Source: Dechloromonas sp.
GTDB taxonomy: Bacteria > Pseudomonadota > Gammaproteobacteria > Burkholderiales > Rhodocyclaceae
DNA length: 64,000 bases
Direction: 5' to 3'
Assembly (NCBI GenBank): GCA_028687035.1
Contig: JAQUAX010000003.1
Span: forward strand, 62,001-126,000
Shown piece after piece: positions 48,888-56,712 of the stretch. A program made the position numbers and the translations under genes. The notes under the pieces are model-generated. The model saw only the letters and a list, made by a program, of their open reading frames with translations. It did not search any database and was not told the DNA's origin. How positions within the stretch are numbered: position 1 is the stretch's first letter; each line of letters begins with the position of its first letter.

Positions 48888-49277
48888 TCAGGCGTTGCGC
48901 AGGGCCAGGGTCCAGGCTTCCATGGCCTGGTTGGCGGGTTGCATCGGGGCTTCCATGAAGCTGATCACGAACTTGTCGCCCATGTCGGCGATGCCGATCG
49001 AGCGCGGCCGGACGGCCAGCATCTGCGGCGTCGGGATCGCGAATCCGAAGCAGAAGATCACGTCCACCGCGGCGCTCATGCCTTCGACGATCGGACCGTC
49101 GATCCGGCGGGTGTGCGCGTAATGGTCGAAAACGCCGATGAACTGGACCTTCGGGTTCTCGGCGATCCGCGCCTTGTAATACTCGACCAGCGCATCGACG
49201 TTCGGGTAGGTGGTTTCGGTCTTGGCGATCTCGGCGACGAAGATCGGGTACTTTTCCTGGAGCAGGGTCTGTTTCAT
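48888..49277 (-). CDS. conserved small protein, possibly DUF6858 family
   Basis: A 129-residue soluble protein (MKQTLLQEKYPIFVAEIAKT) with blocks FIGVFDHYAHTRRIDG and VDVIFCFGFAIPTPQMLAVR. From memory it resembles the DUF6858 family seen near respiratory genes; this is not certain. It has one Cys and several His/Met. It is the last gene of the cyd operon. Confidence 0.65.
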   Translation of the reverse strand: MKQTLLQEKYPIFVAEIAKTETTYPNVDALVEYYKARIAENPKVQFIGVFDHYAHTRRIDGPIVEGMSAAVDVIFCFGFAIPTPQMLAVRPRSIGIADMGDKFVISFMEAPMQPANQAMEAWTLALRNA

Positions 49278-49301
49278 GCTGTTTTCCGGAATGAAGCTGG
49301 T

Positions 49302-49766
49302 TTAGTAGGAAATGCTTATATTAACCGATGTCTCGGGGCCGGACACGTCGAAGGCGCTGTCGGCGAAGCGCGGCGGGCCGACGACCTGCGGATTGTTGGA
49401 CAGTCCGTAGCCTTCGGTCGGGAACATGCCCAGGCGCAGGTTCAGCTTCGCGTCGCCGTTGGCGTCGTGGTAGGCCATCAGCGCGTAGCGGCCGGGCGGC
49501 AGCGCGTCGAAGGCGAGGCGGGCGTCGCCCGGCGCGGCCGGGACGCTGAGCACGCGGAAGGCGCGATCCTCCTTGCGGAAGCTGTCGGCATCCCGGTACA
49601 GCGATACGCGCAGCTGGCCCTGGCCGTCGCGCACGCCCTGCAGCGTCACCTGCAGCCGGCTTTCGTCGGCCCGGACGGCGCCGGCGGCGAGCAGGCAGCC
49701 CAGCAGCAGGCCGCGCAGGGGCAGGCGGGGCGGCGGCGCACGCCAGCGGTCAATGGGCATGGTCAT
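49302..49766 (-). CDS. DUF2141-type exported beta-sandwich protein
   Basis: A 154-residue protein with a signal-like hydrophobic segment (LRGLLLGCLLAAGAVRA) and a DUF2141 domain: QLRVSLYRDADSFRKEDRAF, DALPPGRYALMAYHDANGDA and LGMFPTEGYGLSNNP. The function of the family is unknown. Its start overlaps the end of the next upstream gene by 17 bp. Confidence 0.82.
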   Translation of the reverse strand: MTMPIDRWRAPPPRLPLRGLLLGCLLAAGAVRADESRLQVTLQGVRDGQGQLRVSLYRDADSFRKEDRAFRVLSVPAAPGDARLAFDALPPGRYALMAYHDANGDAKLNLRLGMFPTEGYGLSNNPQVVGPPRFADSAFDVSGPETSVNISISY

Positions 49767-50118
49767 GGCTGTGGCAGTGGTGGTCGTGATGCATCGGCAG
49801 GGTTTCCAGGCGGTTTTCCAGGAAGGCGGCGACGGCGCGGTCCGGGTCTTCCTCGGTGGTGATCAGCGGCAGTATGCCCTGACTGCGCAGGCGCTGGTGC
49901 AGTCCGGCGCCCATGCTGCCGGTGATCAGCACGCCGATGCCGGCGAGCGGGGCCGGGAAGGCGTGGTGGCTGGCATGGAAGCTCTGCTCGAGGTCGAGTT
50001 CGACGAGACGGCGGCCGGCGACGGCGCCGGATTCGATGTCGTAGATCCAGAACTTGCGGCATTTGCCGGCATGTTCGGTGATCGTCCTGCGGTTCTGGCT
50101 GGTGACGGCGATTTGCAT
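49750..50118 (-). CDS. NifX/NafY-type (dinitrogenase Fe-Mo cofactor-binding) domain protein
   Basis: A 122-residue protein of the NifB/NifX-like fold: MQIAVTSQNRRTITEHAGKC and LAGIGVLITGSMGAGLHQRL are typical. The C-terminus is very His-rich (MHHDHHCHSHDHAH), suggesting metal binding. In a cytochrome bd operon it may handle iron, haem or another metal; no nif genes are seen here. Confidence 0.85.
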   Translation of the reverse strand: MQIAVTSQNRRTITEHAGKCRKFWIYDIESGAVAGRRLVELDLEQSFHASHHAFPAPLAGIGVLITGSMGAGLHQRLRSQGILPLITTEEDPDRAVAAFLENRLETLPMHHDHHCHSHDHAH

Positions 50119-50128
50119 GGGAGTCGAT

Positions 50129-50425
50129 TCAGTAGGGAAGGGGAAGGCGGCCGTTGGCGGCCAGGCGCAGCCCGGCGAGCAGCAGCAGGCCGAGGCAGGC
50201 GGCGGTGGAGAGCAGCAGGCGCGGCAGCCGGTGATGCGGGATGAAACCGACGCCGCGCACGAAGCCGGCGCTCATCGCGCCGAACAGCAGCAGCGCCGCG
50301 ACGTGGTCGGCCCGGCCGGCGGCATCGGTGGCCAGCCCGGGCAGCACGGTGAGGACGGCGAGCAGCGTCAGGCCGATGCCCAGCGGCAGCCCGGCGATGC
50401 CGGGGCGTCCGGCGTCAGGCGCCAT
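50129..50425 (-). CDS. small membrane protein of the cyd operon (YbgE-like position)
   Basis: A 98-residue protein with three predicted TM helices (GIGLTLLAVLTVLPGLA, VAALLLFGAMSAGFVRGVGF, LLLSTAACLGLLLLAGL). It follows cydX with an 11-bp overlap, the place of YbgE in other cyd operons; the motif FVRGVGFIPHHRLPR supports a cyd-linked family. Confidence 0.7.
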   Translation of the reverse strand: MAPDAGRPGIAGLPLGIGLTLLAVLTVLPGLATDAAGRADHVAALLLFGAMSAGFVRGVGFIPHHRLPRLLLSTAACLGLLLLAGLRLAANGRLPLPY

Positions 50426-50540
50426 CGGCGCGGTCCCGGCCGGCGGCGAGGCGGTCTTCCTCGTGGTCGCCCCACAGGGTGTTGAGAATGGCGAGCAGCA
50501 CGGCGAAGCCGATGCCGAGCATCCAGGTGAAGTACCACAT
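50415..50540 (-). CDS. cydX: CydX, small subunit of cytochrome bd oxidase
   Basis: A 41-residue protein: MWYFTWMLGIGFAVLLAILN then TLWGDHEEDRLAAGRD. The single TM helix preceded by W-Y-F-T-W and followed by an acidic tail is the CydX/CbdX pattern. It is needed for stability of CydAB. It lies after the Rieske gene rather than directly after cydB. Confidence 0.92.
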   Translation of the reverse strand: MWYFTWMLGIGFAVLLAILNTLWGDHEEDRLAAGRDRADGA

Positions 50541-50552
50541 GGCGTTTTCCTT

Positions 50553-51173
50553 TCAGGCCTTGTCCTGTTCGTCGCTGCCGATGATCAGGCGCGTGTCGCT
50601 CAGGTATTGGTGGGGCGGGATTTCGAGGTTGGTCGGGGCCGGCTTGTTCTTGAAGACGCGGCCGGCGAAATCGAAGGTCGAACCGTGGCACGGGCACAGG
50701 AAGCCGCCGGGCCAGTCGGCGCCGAGCGCCGGATCGCCCGGCGTGAAGGCGGTCGACGGCGAGCAGCCGAGATGGGTGCAGATGCCGACGGCGACCAGCA
50801 GCTCGGGTTTGCGCGAGCGCGTCGGGTTGGTCGCGTAGCCGGGCTGCTGCGGCTTTTCCGAGGCCGGGTCGGCGAGCATCGGTTCGGCCTTCTTCAGCGC
50901 GGCGAGCATTTCCGGCGTCCGGTTCAGGATCCACACCGGCTTGCCGCGCCATTCGACGACCATCATGTCGCCCGGCGCGAGCTTGCCGACATCGACTTCG
51001 ACCGGGGCGCCGGCCGCGCGGGCGCGTTCCGACGGCAGCAGGCTGGCGACGAAGGGCGTCAGCGCGGTCAGCGTCAGCGCGCCGCCGGCGCCGACCGTGG
51101 CGATCAGCCACTGGCGGCGGGCCGGGCTGTCGGTGGCGGTGAAGGATGTTCCCTGGCAAAGGCATTCGGACAT
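50553..51173 (-). CDS. Rieske iron-sulfur protein (bc1-type) inside the cyd operon
   Basis: A 206-residue Rieske protein with the [2Fe-2S] boxes ICTHLGCSPS and LCPCHGSTFDF, a single N-terminal TM anchor and a Tat-like RRQWLIATVGAGG. It is like PetA of cytochrome bc1, but no petB or petC adjoins; instead it lies between cydB and cydX. It also carries an N-terminal MSECLCQGTSF with two extra cysteines. It may be a spare bc1 subunit under low-oxygen control or a bd-associated redox protein. Confidence 0.88.
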   Translation of the reverse strand: MSECLCQGTSFTATDSPARRQWLIATVGAGGALTLTALTPFVASLLPSERARAAGAPVEVDVGKLAPGDMMVVEWRGKPVWILNRTPEMLAALKKAEPMLADPASEKPQQPGYATNPTRSRKPELLVAVGICTHLGCSPSTAFTPGDPALGADWPGGFLCPCHGSTFDFAGRVFKNKPAPTNLEIPPHQYLSDTRLIIGSDEQDKA

Positions 51174-51184
51174 GGCATGACTCC

Positions 51185-52327
51185 TCAGTAGGCGGCGTGT
51201 TCGTTTTCGCGGATGTAGTCGGCGGTGACCTTGCCGGCCATCACCTTGTAGGCCCAGCCGGTGTACAGCACGATGACCGGCATGAAGATCAGCGTCGCCC
51301 ACAGCATGATGTTCAGCGTCAGGTGGCTGGACACGCTGTCCCAGACGGTCAGGCTGGCGCCCGGCGCCGACGACGACGGCATCACGAAGGGGAAGAGCGA
51401 GGCGCCGGCCGTGCCGATGACGCCGACGATGGCCAGCGACGAGGCGACGAAGGCCGGCAGCGTGCGGCCGGCGGCGGCGAGTTGCATCGCGATCAGCGTG
51501 CCGGCGTAGGCGAGCGCCGGCAGCGCGACGCCGAGCGGCTGGCGCGTGTAGTTGGCGAGCCAGGCGCCGGGCTGGCGGACGACTTCCTTGGCGAGCGGAT
51601 TGGGCAGCGCGCCGGGGTCGACCGCGGAAATGATGGCAAAACCGTCGATGCCCTGCCACAGCCAGATGCCCGCCGCCGAGAAGGTCGCCAGCAGCAGGCA
51701 GCCGAAGGCCAGCATGGCGAGCCGGGCGCGGCGCTGGATGGCGCCTTCGGTCCGGTGCATCAGGTAGATCGCGCCGTGGAAGGTGATCATCGCCGTCGAC
51801 ACGACGCCGCAGAGCAGCGCGAAGGGATTGAGCAGCGCCCAGAAGCTGCCGGTGTAGTAGGGCACCAGATTGGCGTCGAAATGGAAGGGCACGCCGAGGA
51901 AGAGATTGCCGAAGGCGACGCCGAAGATCAGCGGCGGCACGGCGCCGCCGACGAACAGGCCCCAGTCCCAGGTCCGGCGCCAGGCCGGGTGGTCGATCTT
52001 GCTGCGGTAGTCGAAGCCGACCGGGCGGAAGAACAGCGCCCAGAGCACGGCGAGCATCGCCCAGTAGAAGCCGGAGAAGGCGGTGGCGTAGACCAGCGGC
52101 CAGGCGGCGAAGATGGCGCCGCCGCCGGTGATGAACCAGACCTGGTTGCCGTCCCAGTGGGGGCCGACGGTGTTGATGACGACGCGGCGTTCGACGTCGT
52201 CCCGGCCGACGAAGGGGAGCAGGGTGCCGACGCCCATGTCGTGGCCGTCCATGATCGCGAAACCGACGAGCAGCACGCCGACCAGCAGCCACCAGACGAT
52301 TTTCAGGGTGGGGTAATCAAACAACAT
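51185..52327 (-). CDS. cydB: cytochrome bd ubiquinol oxidase subunit II
   Basis: A 380-residue membrane protein with about nine TM helices; DGHDMGVGTLLPFVGRDDVE and NTVGPHWDGNQVWFITGGGA are CydB signatures. The length is that of the long E. coli-type CydB. It lies 10 bp after cydA. Confidence 0.96.
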   Translation of the reverse strand: MLFDYPTLKIVWWLLVGVLLVGFAIMDGHDMGVGTLLPFVGRDDVERRVVINTVGPHWDGNQVWFITGGGAIFAAWPLVYATAFSGFYWAMLAVLWALFFRPVGFDYRSKIDHPAWRRTWDWGLFVGGAVPPLIFGVAFGNLFLGVPFHFDANLVPYYTGSFWALLNPFALLCGVVSTAMITFHGAIYLMHRTEGAIQRRARLAMLAFGCLLLATFSAAGIWLWQGIDGFAIISAVDPGALPNPLAKEVVRQPGAWLANYTRQPLGVALPALAYAGTLIAMQLAAAGRTLPAFVASSLAIVGVIGTAGASLFPFVMPSSSAPGASLTVWDSVSSHLTLNIMLWATLIFMPVIVLYTGWAYKVMAGKVTADYIRENEHAAY

Positions 52328-52337
52328 CGTGCTCTCC

Positions 52338-53894
52338 TCAGGCGTGGGCGATTTCGTTGGCGTAGCGGCCGGTGCCCAGGCTGCCCGGGCCCTGCTTGGC
52401 GAAGCGGATCATCAGGTACATCTCGACGACCAGCAGCAGCGTGTAGAAGCCGACGAAGCCGGCGAGCGAGCCGTACAGGCTACCGACTTCCAGCGTCGAC
52501 ACCGACAGGTGGGTCGGCAGCACGCCGTAGATGGTCCACGGCTGGCGGCCGTACTCGGCGACGAACCAGCCGAGTTCGCAGGACAGCCAGGGCACCGGCA
52601 GCATCCACAGCGCCCAGCGCAGCAGCCAGCGCCGCCCGGCGAAGCAGCCCTTGACCGAGTACCACAGCGCGGCACCGAACAGCGCCAGCATCAGGAAACC
52701 GAACAGCACCATCAGGCGGAAGGTCCAGAACATCGGCGCGACGCGCGGCACGGTGTCGGCGACGGCCCGCTCGATCATTGCGGGCGTCGCCTGGCGGACG
52801 TCGGCGGTGTATTTCTTGAGCAGCAGCCCGAAGCCGAGATCGGCCTTGTGTTCCTCGAACTCGGCCTGCATCGCCGCGTCGTCCGGCTGCCGGCGCAGGG
52901 CTTCCAGCGCGCTCACCGCCTCGATGCCGGAAACGATGCGCTCGCGGTTTTTCTCGCGGATCTCCCGGATCCCCGGAATCTGCCTGTCCAGCGAGCGGGT
53001 GCCGATCAGGCCCATGACCCACGGGATCTCGATCGCGAAGTCGTTCTTCATTTCCGCTTCGTTGGGGATCGCGATCAGGTTGAACGGCGCCGGGGCCGGT
53101 TCGGTTTCCCACATCGCTTCCATCGCGGCCAGCTTAGTCTGCTGCGCTTCGCCGACCGTGTAGCCGGATTCGTCGCCGAGCACGATCACCGAGCAGATTG
53201 ACGCGAAACCGAAGGCGGCGGCGATCCGGAAGCTCTTCTTGGCGAACTCGACGTCGTGCCCGCGCAGCAGGTAGAAAGAGGAGATCGCCAGCACGAACAT
53301 CGCGCCGGTGGTGTAGCCGGCCGATACGGTATGCACGAACTTGGCCTGGGCGTCCGGGTTGAACAGCACGGCCCAGAAATCGACCATCTCCATGCGCATC
53401 GTCACGTAGCTGAATTCGGCGCCGACCGGGTTCTGCATCCAGCCGTTGGCGATCAGGATCCACAGCGCCGACAGGTTGGTGCCGACCGCCATGAGCAGCG
53501 TGACCAGCAGGTGCTGGCGGCGCGACAGGCGGTCCCAGCCGAAGAAGAACAGGCCGATGAAGGTGGACTCGAGGAAGAAGGCCATCAGTCCCTCGATGGC
53601 CAGCGGCGCGCCGAAGATGTCGCCGACGTAGTGGGAGTAGTAGGCCCAGTTGGTGCCGAACTGGAACTCCATGGTGATGCCGGTGGTGACGCCGAGCGCG
53701 AAATTGATGCCGAACAGCTTGCCCCAGAAGCGGGTCATGTCCTGGTAGATGGTCTTGCCGGTCATCACCCAGGCCGATTCCATGATGACCAGGATCCAGG
53801 TCATGCCGATGGTCAGCGGCACGAACAGGAAGTGGTACATCGCGGTCACGGCGAACTGTAATCGTGACAGGTCGACGAGTTGCTCACTGGGCAT
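52338..53894 (-). CDS. cydA: cytochrome bd ubiquinol oxidase subunit I
   Basis: A 518-residue membrane protein: quinol oxidase with haems b558, b595 and d. His ligand block LSRLQFAVTAMYHFLFVPLT, GRQPWTIYGVLPTHLSVS and a long Q-loop (about residues 250-390) characterise the E. coli-type enzyme. AGGAGA precedes the ATG at 53894. It overlaps cydP by 11 bp. It supports respiration at very low oxygen. Confidence 0.97.
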   Translation of the reverse strand: MPSEQLVDLSRLQFAVTAMYHFLFVPLTIGMTWILVIMESAWVMTGKTIYQDMTRFWGKLFGINFALGVTTGITMEFQFGTNWAYYSHYVGDIFGAPLAIEGLMAFFLESTFIGLFFFGWDRLSRRQHLLVTLLMAVGTNLSALWILIANGWMQNPVGAEFSYVTMRMEMVDFWAVLFNPDAQAKFVHTVSAGYTTGAMFVLAISSFYLLRGHDVEFAKKSFRIAAAFGFASICSVIVLGDESGYTVGEAQQTKLAAMEAMWETEPAPAPFNLIAIPNEAEMKNDFAIEIPWVMGLIGTRSLDRQIPGIREIREKNRERIVSGIEAVSALEALRRQPDDAAMQAEFEEHKADLGFGLLLKKYTADVRQATPAMIERAVADTVPRVAPMFWTFRLMVLFGFLMLALFGAALWYSVKGCFAGRRWLLRWALWMLPVPWLSCELGWFVAEYGRQPWTIYGVLPTHLSVSTLEVGSLYGSLAGFVGFYTLLLVVEMYLMIRFAKQGPGSLGTGRYANEIAHA

Positions 53895-54081
53895 GCGGTT
53901 CTCCTTGCTTGAACTTGTTTTCGGTAGCCGGACTGGCCGACAGGTGGCGGGCGGCGACGGATTCATCGACGGCGACCTGGCTGCCGCGGAAGAATCCCCA
54001 CCACAGGCCGGCGATCAGCATCAGCTTGATCGCGACGATGACGAGGACTTCGCGGCGCAATCGTCGATCGCGCAGATTCAT
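53884..54081 (-). CDS. cydP: CydP-type small membrane protein
   Basis: A 65-residue protein: basic N-terminus (MNLRDRRLRREVLVIVAIKL), one TM helix (VIVAIKLMLIAGLWWGFF) and a soluble tail with VAVDE. This matches the small CydP proteins encoded just before cydAB in many betaproteobacteria. It starts the operon. Confidence 0.85.
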   Translation of the reverse strand: MNLRDRRLRREVLVIVAIKLMLIAGLWWGFFRGSQVAVDESVAARHLSASPATENKFKQGEPHAQ

Positions 54082-54265
54082 GGACAGCTCCTGACGGCAA
54101 TAACAGCACTTCCTTATCAAGACGCGTGCCAGTTCGTCGGGTGCAATTAATCGCTTTCCATTCAGTTGCTTGCATTCATCATCGGGAAGTTCGCAGGTGA
54201 TCCATTGACCGGATGTCCGGGCTTCTGGCAGTATTGGCGGACTATTGGCAGAAAGGTGGCATCGA

Positions 54266-55567
54266 ATGGCAGCGACCGGCAACGCCCCGCCCAGCGAACT
54301 GGTTTCCTTTCTCGAAACCCTGCCCGAGCCGCACATCCTGTGCGACCGGAGCTACCGCATCCTGGCCGCCAACGATGCCTACCGCCGCAAGTGGGAAGGA
54401 CAGCAGGAGGTGGTCGGGCGCACCTGCTACGAGGTCTCGCACCGCTATGCCGTACCCTGCGACCAGGCCGGCGAATCCTGCCCGCTGCAGCGCAGCCTGC
54501 TGTCCGGCCAGCGCGAGCGGGTGCTGCACCTGCACCACACGCCGCACGGCGAGCGCCTCGAAAACATCGAGCTGTCGCCGATCCGCGATGCGGGCGGCGA
54601 AACGCGCTACTACATCGAGAAACTGGAACCGCTGCCGGTGGCGCGCAGCGACGAGCACGCGCGCGGCCTGGTCGGCCGTTCGCCGTCCTTCCTCGCGATG
54701 ATGGAACTGGTGTCGCGGGTCGCGCCGTCGGACGCCGCGGTGCTGCTGCAGGGCGAATCGGGCACCGGCAAGGAACTGGTCGCCAACGCGATCCACCGGC
54801 TGAGCCGGCGCGCCGAGCGTCCTTTCGTCGCGGTCGACTGCTCCGGACTGGCCGAAACCCTGTTCGAGTCCGAATTGTTCGGCCACGAGCGCGGCGCCTT
54901 CACCGGCGCGGTCGCCCGCAAGACCGGCCTGGTCGAGGCGGCGGCCGGCGGCACGCTGTTCCTCGACGAATTGGGCGACATCCCGCTGACCATCCAGGTC
55001 AAGCTGCTGCGCCTGCTCGAGACCGGCACCTTCCGGCGGGTCGGCTCGTCCGAACTGCGCACCGCCGACATCCGGGTGATTTCGGCGACGCACCGGCCGC
55101 TCGAGGAAATGGTCCGGACCGGGACCTTCCGCCAGGACCTGTTCTACCGCCTGAACGTCTTCCCGATCTTTCTGCCGGCGCTGCGCGAACGCGGCGACGA
55201 CATCCTGCTGCTCGCCGAAACCCTGCTCGGCCGGGTGGCGCCCGGGCGCTCGCTACGCCTGGCGCCGGCCGCGGTCGACTGGCTGCGGCGCTACGATTTC
55301 CCGGGCAACGTCCGCGAATTGCGCAACCTGCTCGAGCGGGCCTGCCTGCTCAGCGACGGCGACGAGATCGACGTCCGCCACCTGCCGGCCGGCGCGCTGC
55401 AGCAGATGTTGCACTCGACGCCGCAGACGGCGGCACGGGCTGCGATCGGCGACGACGAACTGGCGCGGCTGGCGCGCAGCTTCGCCGGCAACCGCAAGGC
55501 GCTGGCGCGCGCCCTCGGCCTGTCGGAACGCACGCTGTACCGGCGCTTGAAGGCGCTCGGCGAGTAG
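54266..55567 (+). CDS. PAS-containing sigma-54-dependent activator
   Basis: A 433-residue activator. The N-terminal ~130 residues form a PAS domain with a conserved Cys set ([20 protein letters not shown]), suggestive of a redox or Fe-S cue. The AAA+ domain has Walker A (GESGTGKE), the GAFTGA loop for sigma-54 contact, Walker B ([12 protein letters not shown]) and [21 protein letters not shown] Fis helix-turn-helix ends the protein. AGAAAGG precedes the ATG at 54266; a TTG at 54245 is a less likely start. Several TGGCA motifs near its start recur upstream of the octahaem cytochrome gene, its probable target. Confidence 0.93.
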   Translation: MAATGNAPPSELVSFLETLPEPHILCDRSYRILAANDAYRRKWEGQQEVVGRTCYEVSHRYAVPCDQAGESCPLQRSLLSGQRERVLHLHHTPHGERLENIELSPIRDAGGETRYYIEKLEPLPVARSDEHARGLVGRSPSFLAMMELVSRVAPSDAAVLLQGESGTGKELVANAIHRLSRRAERPFVAVDCSGLAETLFESELFGHERGAFTGAVARKTGLVEAAAGGTLFLDELGDIPLTIQVKLLRLLETGTFRRVGSSELRTADIRVISATHRPLEEMVRTGTFRQDLFYRLNVFPIFLPALRERGDDILLLAETLLGRVAPGRSLRLAPAAVDWLRRYDFPGNVRELRNLLERACLLSDGDEIDVRHLPAGALQQMLHSTPQTAARAAIGDDELARLARSFAGNRKALARALGLSERTLYRRLKALGE

Positions 55568-55628
55568 CTCGCTACGAAATCCCGACGGGCTTCCCCACCG
55601 GGCGTTTCCAGAATCGGTGTTCCATAAG

Positions 55629-55656
55629 CCCGGCTCCGTTGCCGGAGCGGGGTTTT
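55629..55656 (+). terminator. terminator after the sigma-54 activator
   Basis: CCCGGCTCCG-TTGC-CGGAGCGGGG is followed by TTTT, a strong hairpin about 60 bp after the stop. Confidence 0.75.
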
Positions 55657-55697
55657 CCGTCGAGCGGGTTGATGGCTTATCCATTAGGACAAGGCAC

Positions 55698-55865
55698 ATG
55701 TTTTTTGTATTTATTTTTTTGATTCTGGCCGTTACGACGTCCTATCTTTTTCCGGCGTGGTCTTGGGCAAGCATTCTGATGGTGTCGTTCGGATGCGTGG
55801 CTGCGCTTCGGATACTGCTGGCGGTGATGTCTCGTTCTGGCGGGGAAGCGAGTAAGGAAGAATAG
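55698..55865 (+). CDS. small membrane protein, hypothetical
   Basis: 55 residues with two hydrophobic segments (FFVFIFLILAVTTSYLF, ILMVSFGCVAALRILLAVM) and a charged tail. It is in a patch of lower GC. AAGG lies 5 bp before the ATG. No family recognised; coding status is uncertain. Confidence 0.4.
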   Translation: MFFVFIFLILAVTTSYLFPAWSWASILMVSFGCVAALRILLAVMSRSGGEASKEE

Positions 55866-56052
55866 GCGCTATCGCTGGTACGTCACGCCTGTCGAGCCGA
55901 TCATCGGCTTGGCACTCGATAATTTGTGCTGACTGAATCAGTTGCTGCCGGCACGGGAGCCGCTGCGCAAGTTGCTCGGAGTCACTTCGATTCGAGCCTC
56001 CCTGCCAGGATGCGTATCGCTACCCGGAAGGCCCCGATTTCGCAGGTCGACG
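55866..56052. other. intergenic without recognised genes
   Basis: Short imperfect repeats only. It separates the small ORF from the terminator of the leftward cytochrome operon. Confidence 0.4.
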
Positions 56053-56080
56053 AAAAAAGGGCGGGACCGGAGTCCCGCCC
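56053..56080 (-). terminator. terminator of the octahaem cytochrome operon
   Basis: Read leftward: GGGCGGGAC-TCCG-GTCCCGCCC, a 9-bp stem, followed by six T. It lies 24 bp after the cytochrome b stop. Confidence 0.88.
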
Positions 56081-56103
56081 AAAACGCAAGGTAAGACGGT
56101 TTT

Positions 56104-56712
56104 TCAGTGATGGTCCCCGACTTCCTCCCAGCCGGTGATCATCGCCTTGATGTGGGCGAACATCGTGTGGCCGGTCGTCGTCAGGTAGACGTGAATGAAG
56201 AAGAAGGCGGTGATCAGGAAAGCGCCCAGCGTGTGCGCGACGGCGACCCATTCGAGCGTCAGCCAGGCGTCCAGGCCGAGACGGCTCCAGTCGCCGTAGA
56301 ATAGGTAGAGCAGGCCCGAGCCCCAGATCAGCGGCGAGATCACCGCGAGCAGCGCGAGGTAGGCCAGGCGCTGCAGCGGGTTGTGCTTCTGGAGCGCGGT
56401 CTTGTGGAAGGGGTGCGGCGAGTTCACGAAGATGCCGTAGCTGTAGTACTTGATCATCGCGGCGACGTTCTTCAGCGACGGCAGGTACTGGCGCCATTCG
56501 CCGGTCGTGAATTGCCAGAAGATCGTGAAGGCCCACAGCGTCAGCAGCGTCCAGGCCGCCAGCGTGTGCCACTGCACCGCGTCGCCGAAGCCGAGCAGCG
56601 TGTAGCTGCCATGGACCTCGAAGCCGGTGATCATCATCGCGATGATCAGCAGCGCCTGCGACCAGTGCCAGAAACGCTCGTAGCGCTTGTAGATGTAGAT
56701 GCGTTCGCTCAT
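56104..56712 (-). CDS. cytochrome b561/formate dehydrogenase gamma-type membrane subunit
   Basis: A 202-residue protein with four to five TM helices and His residues placed for two b haems (RFWHWSQALLIIAMMITGFE, GDAVQWHTLAAWTLLTLW, VAVAHTLGAFLITAFFFIHV). Such subunits link the quinone pool to periplasmic cytochromes. It overlaps the octahaem cytochrome gene (ATGA) and is its likely quinol or quinone partner. Confidence 0.88.
   Translation of the reverse strand: MSERIYIYKRYERFWHWSQALLIIAMMITGFEVHGSYTLLGFGDAVQWHTLAAWTLLTLWAFTIFWQFTTGEWRQYLPSLKNVAAMIKYYSYGIFVNSPHPFHKTALQKHNPLQRLAYLALLAVISPLIWGSGLLYLFYGDWSRLGLDAWLTLEWVAVAHTLGAFLITAFFFIHVYLTTTGHTMFAHIKAMITGWEEVGDHH

Noticed and set aside
54107..54120. 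FNR-like half-site (TTGAT on the minus strand) upstream of cydP
   Set aside because: Only one half matches, and the 22-bp rule would place the -10 inside the cydP start codon.
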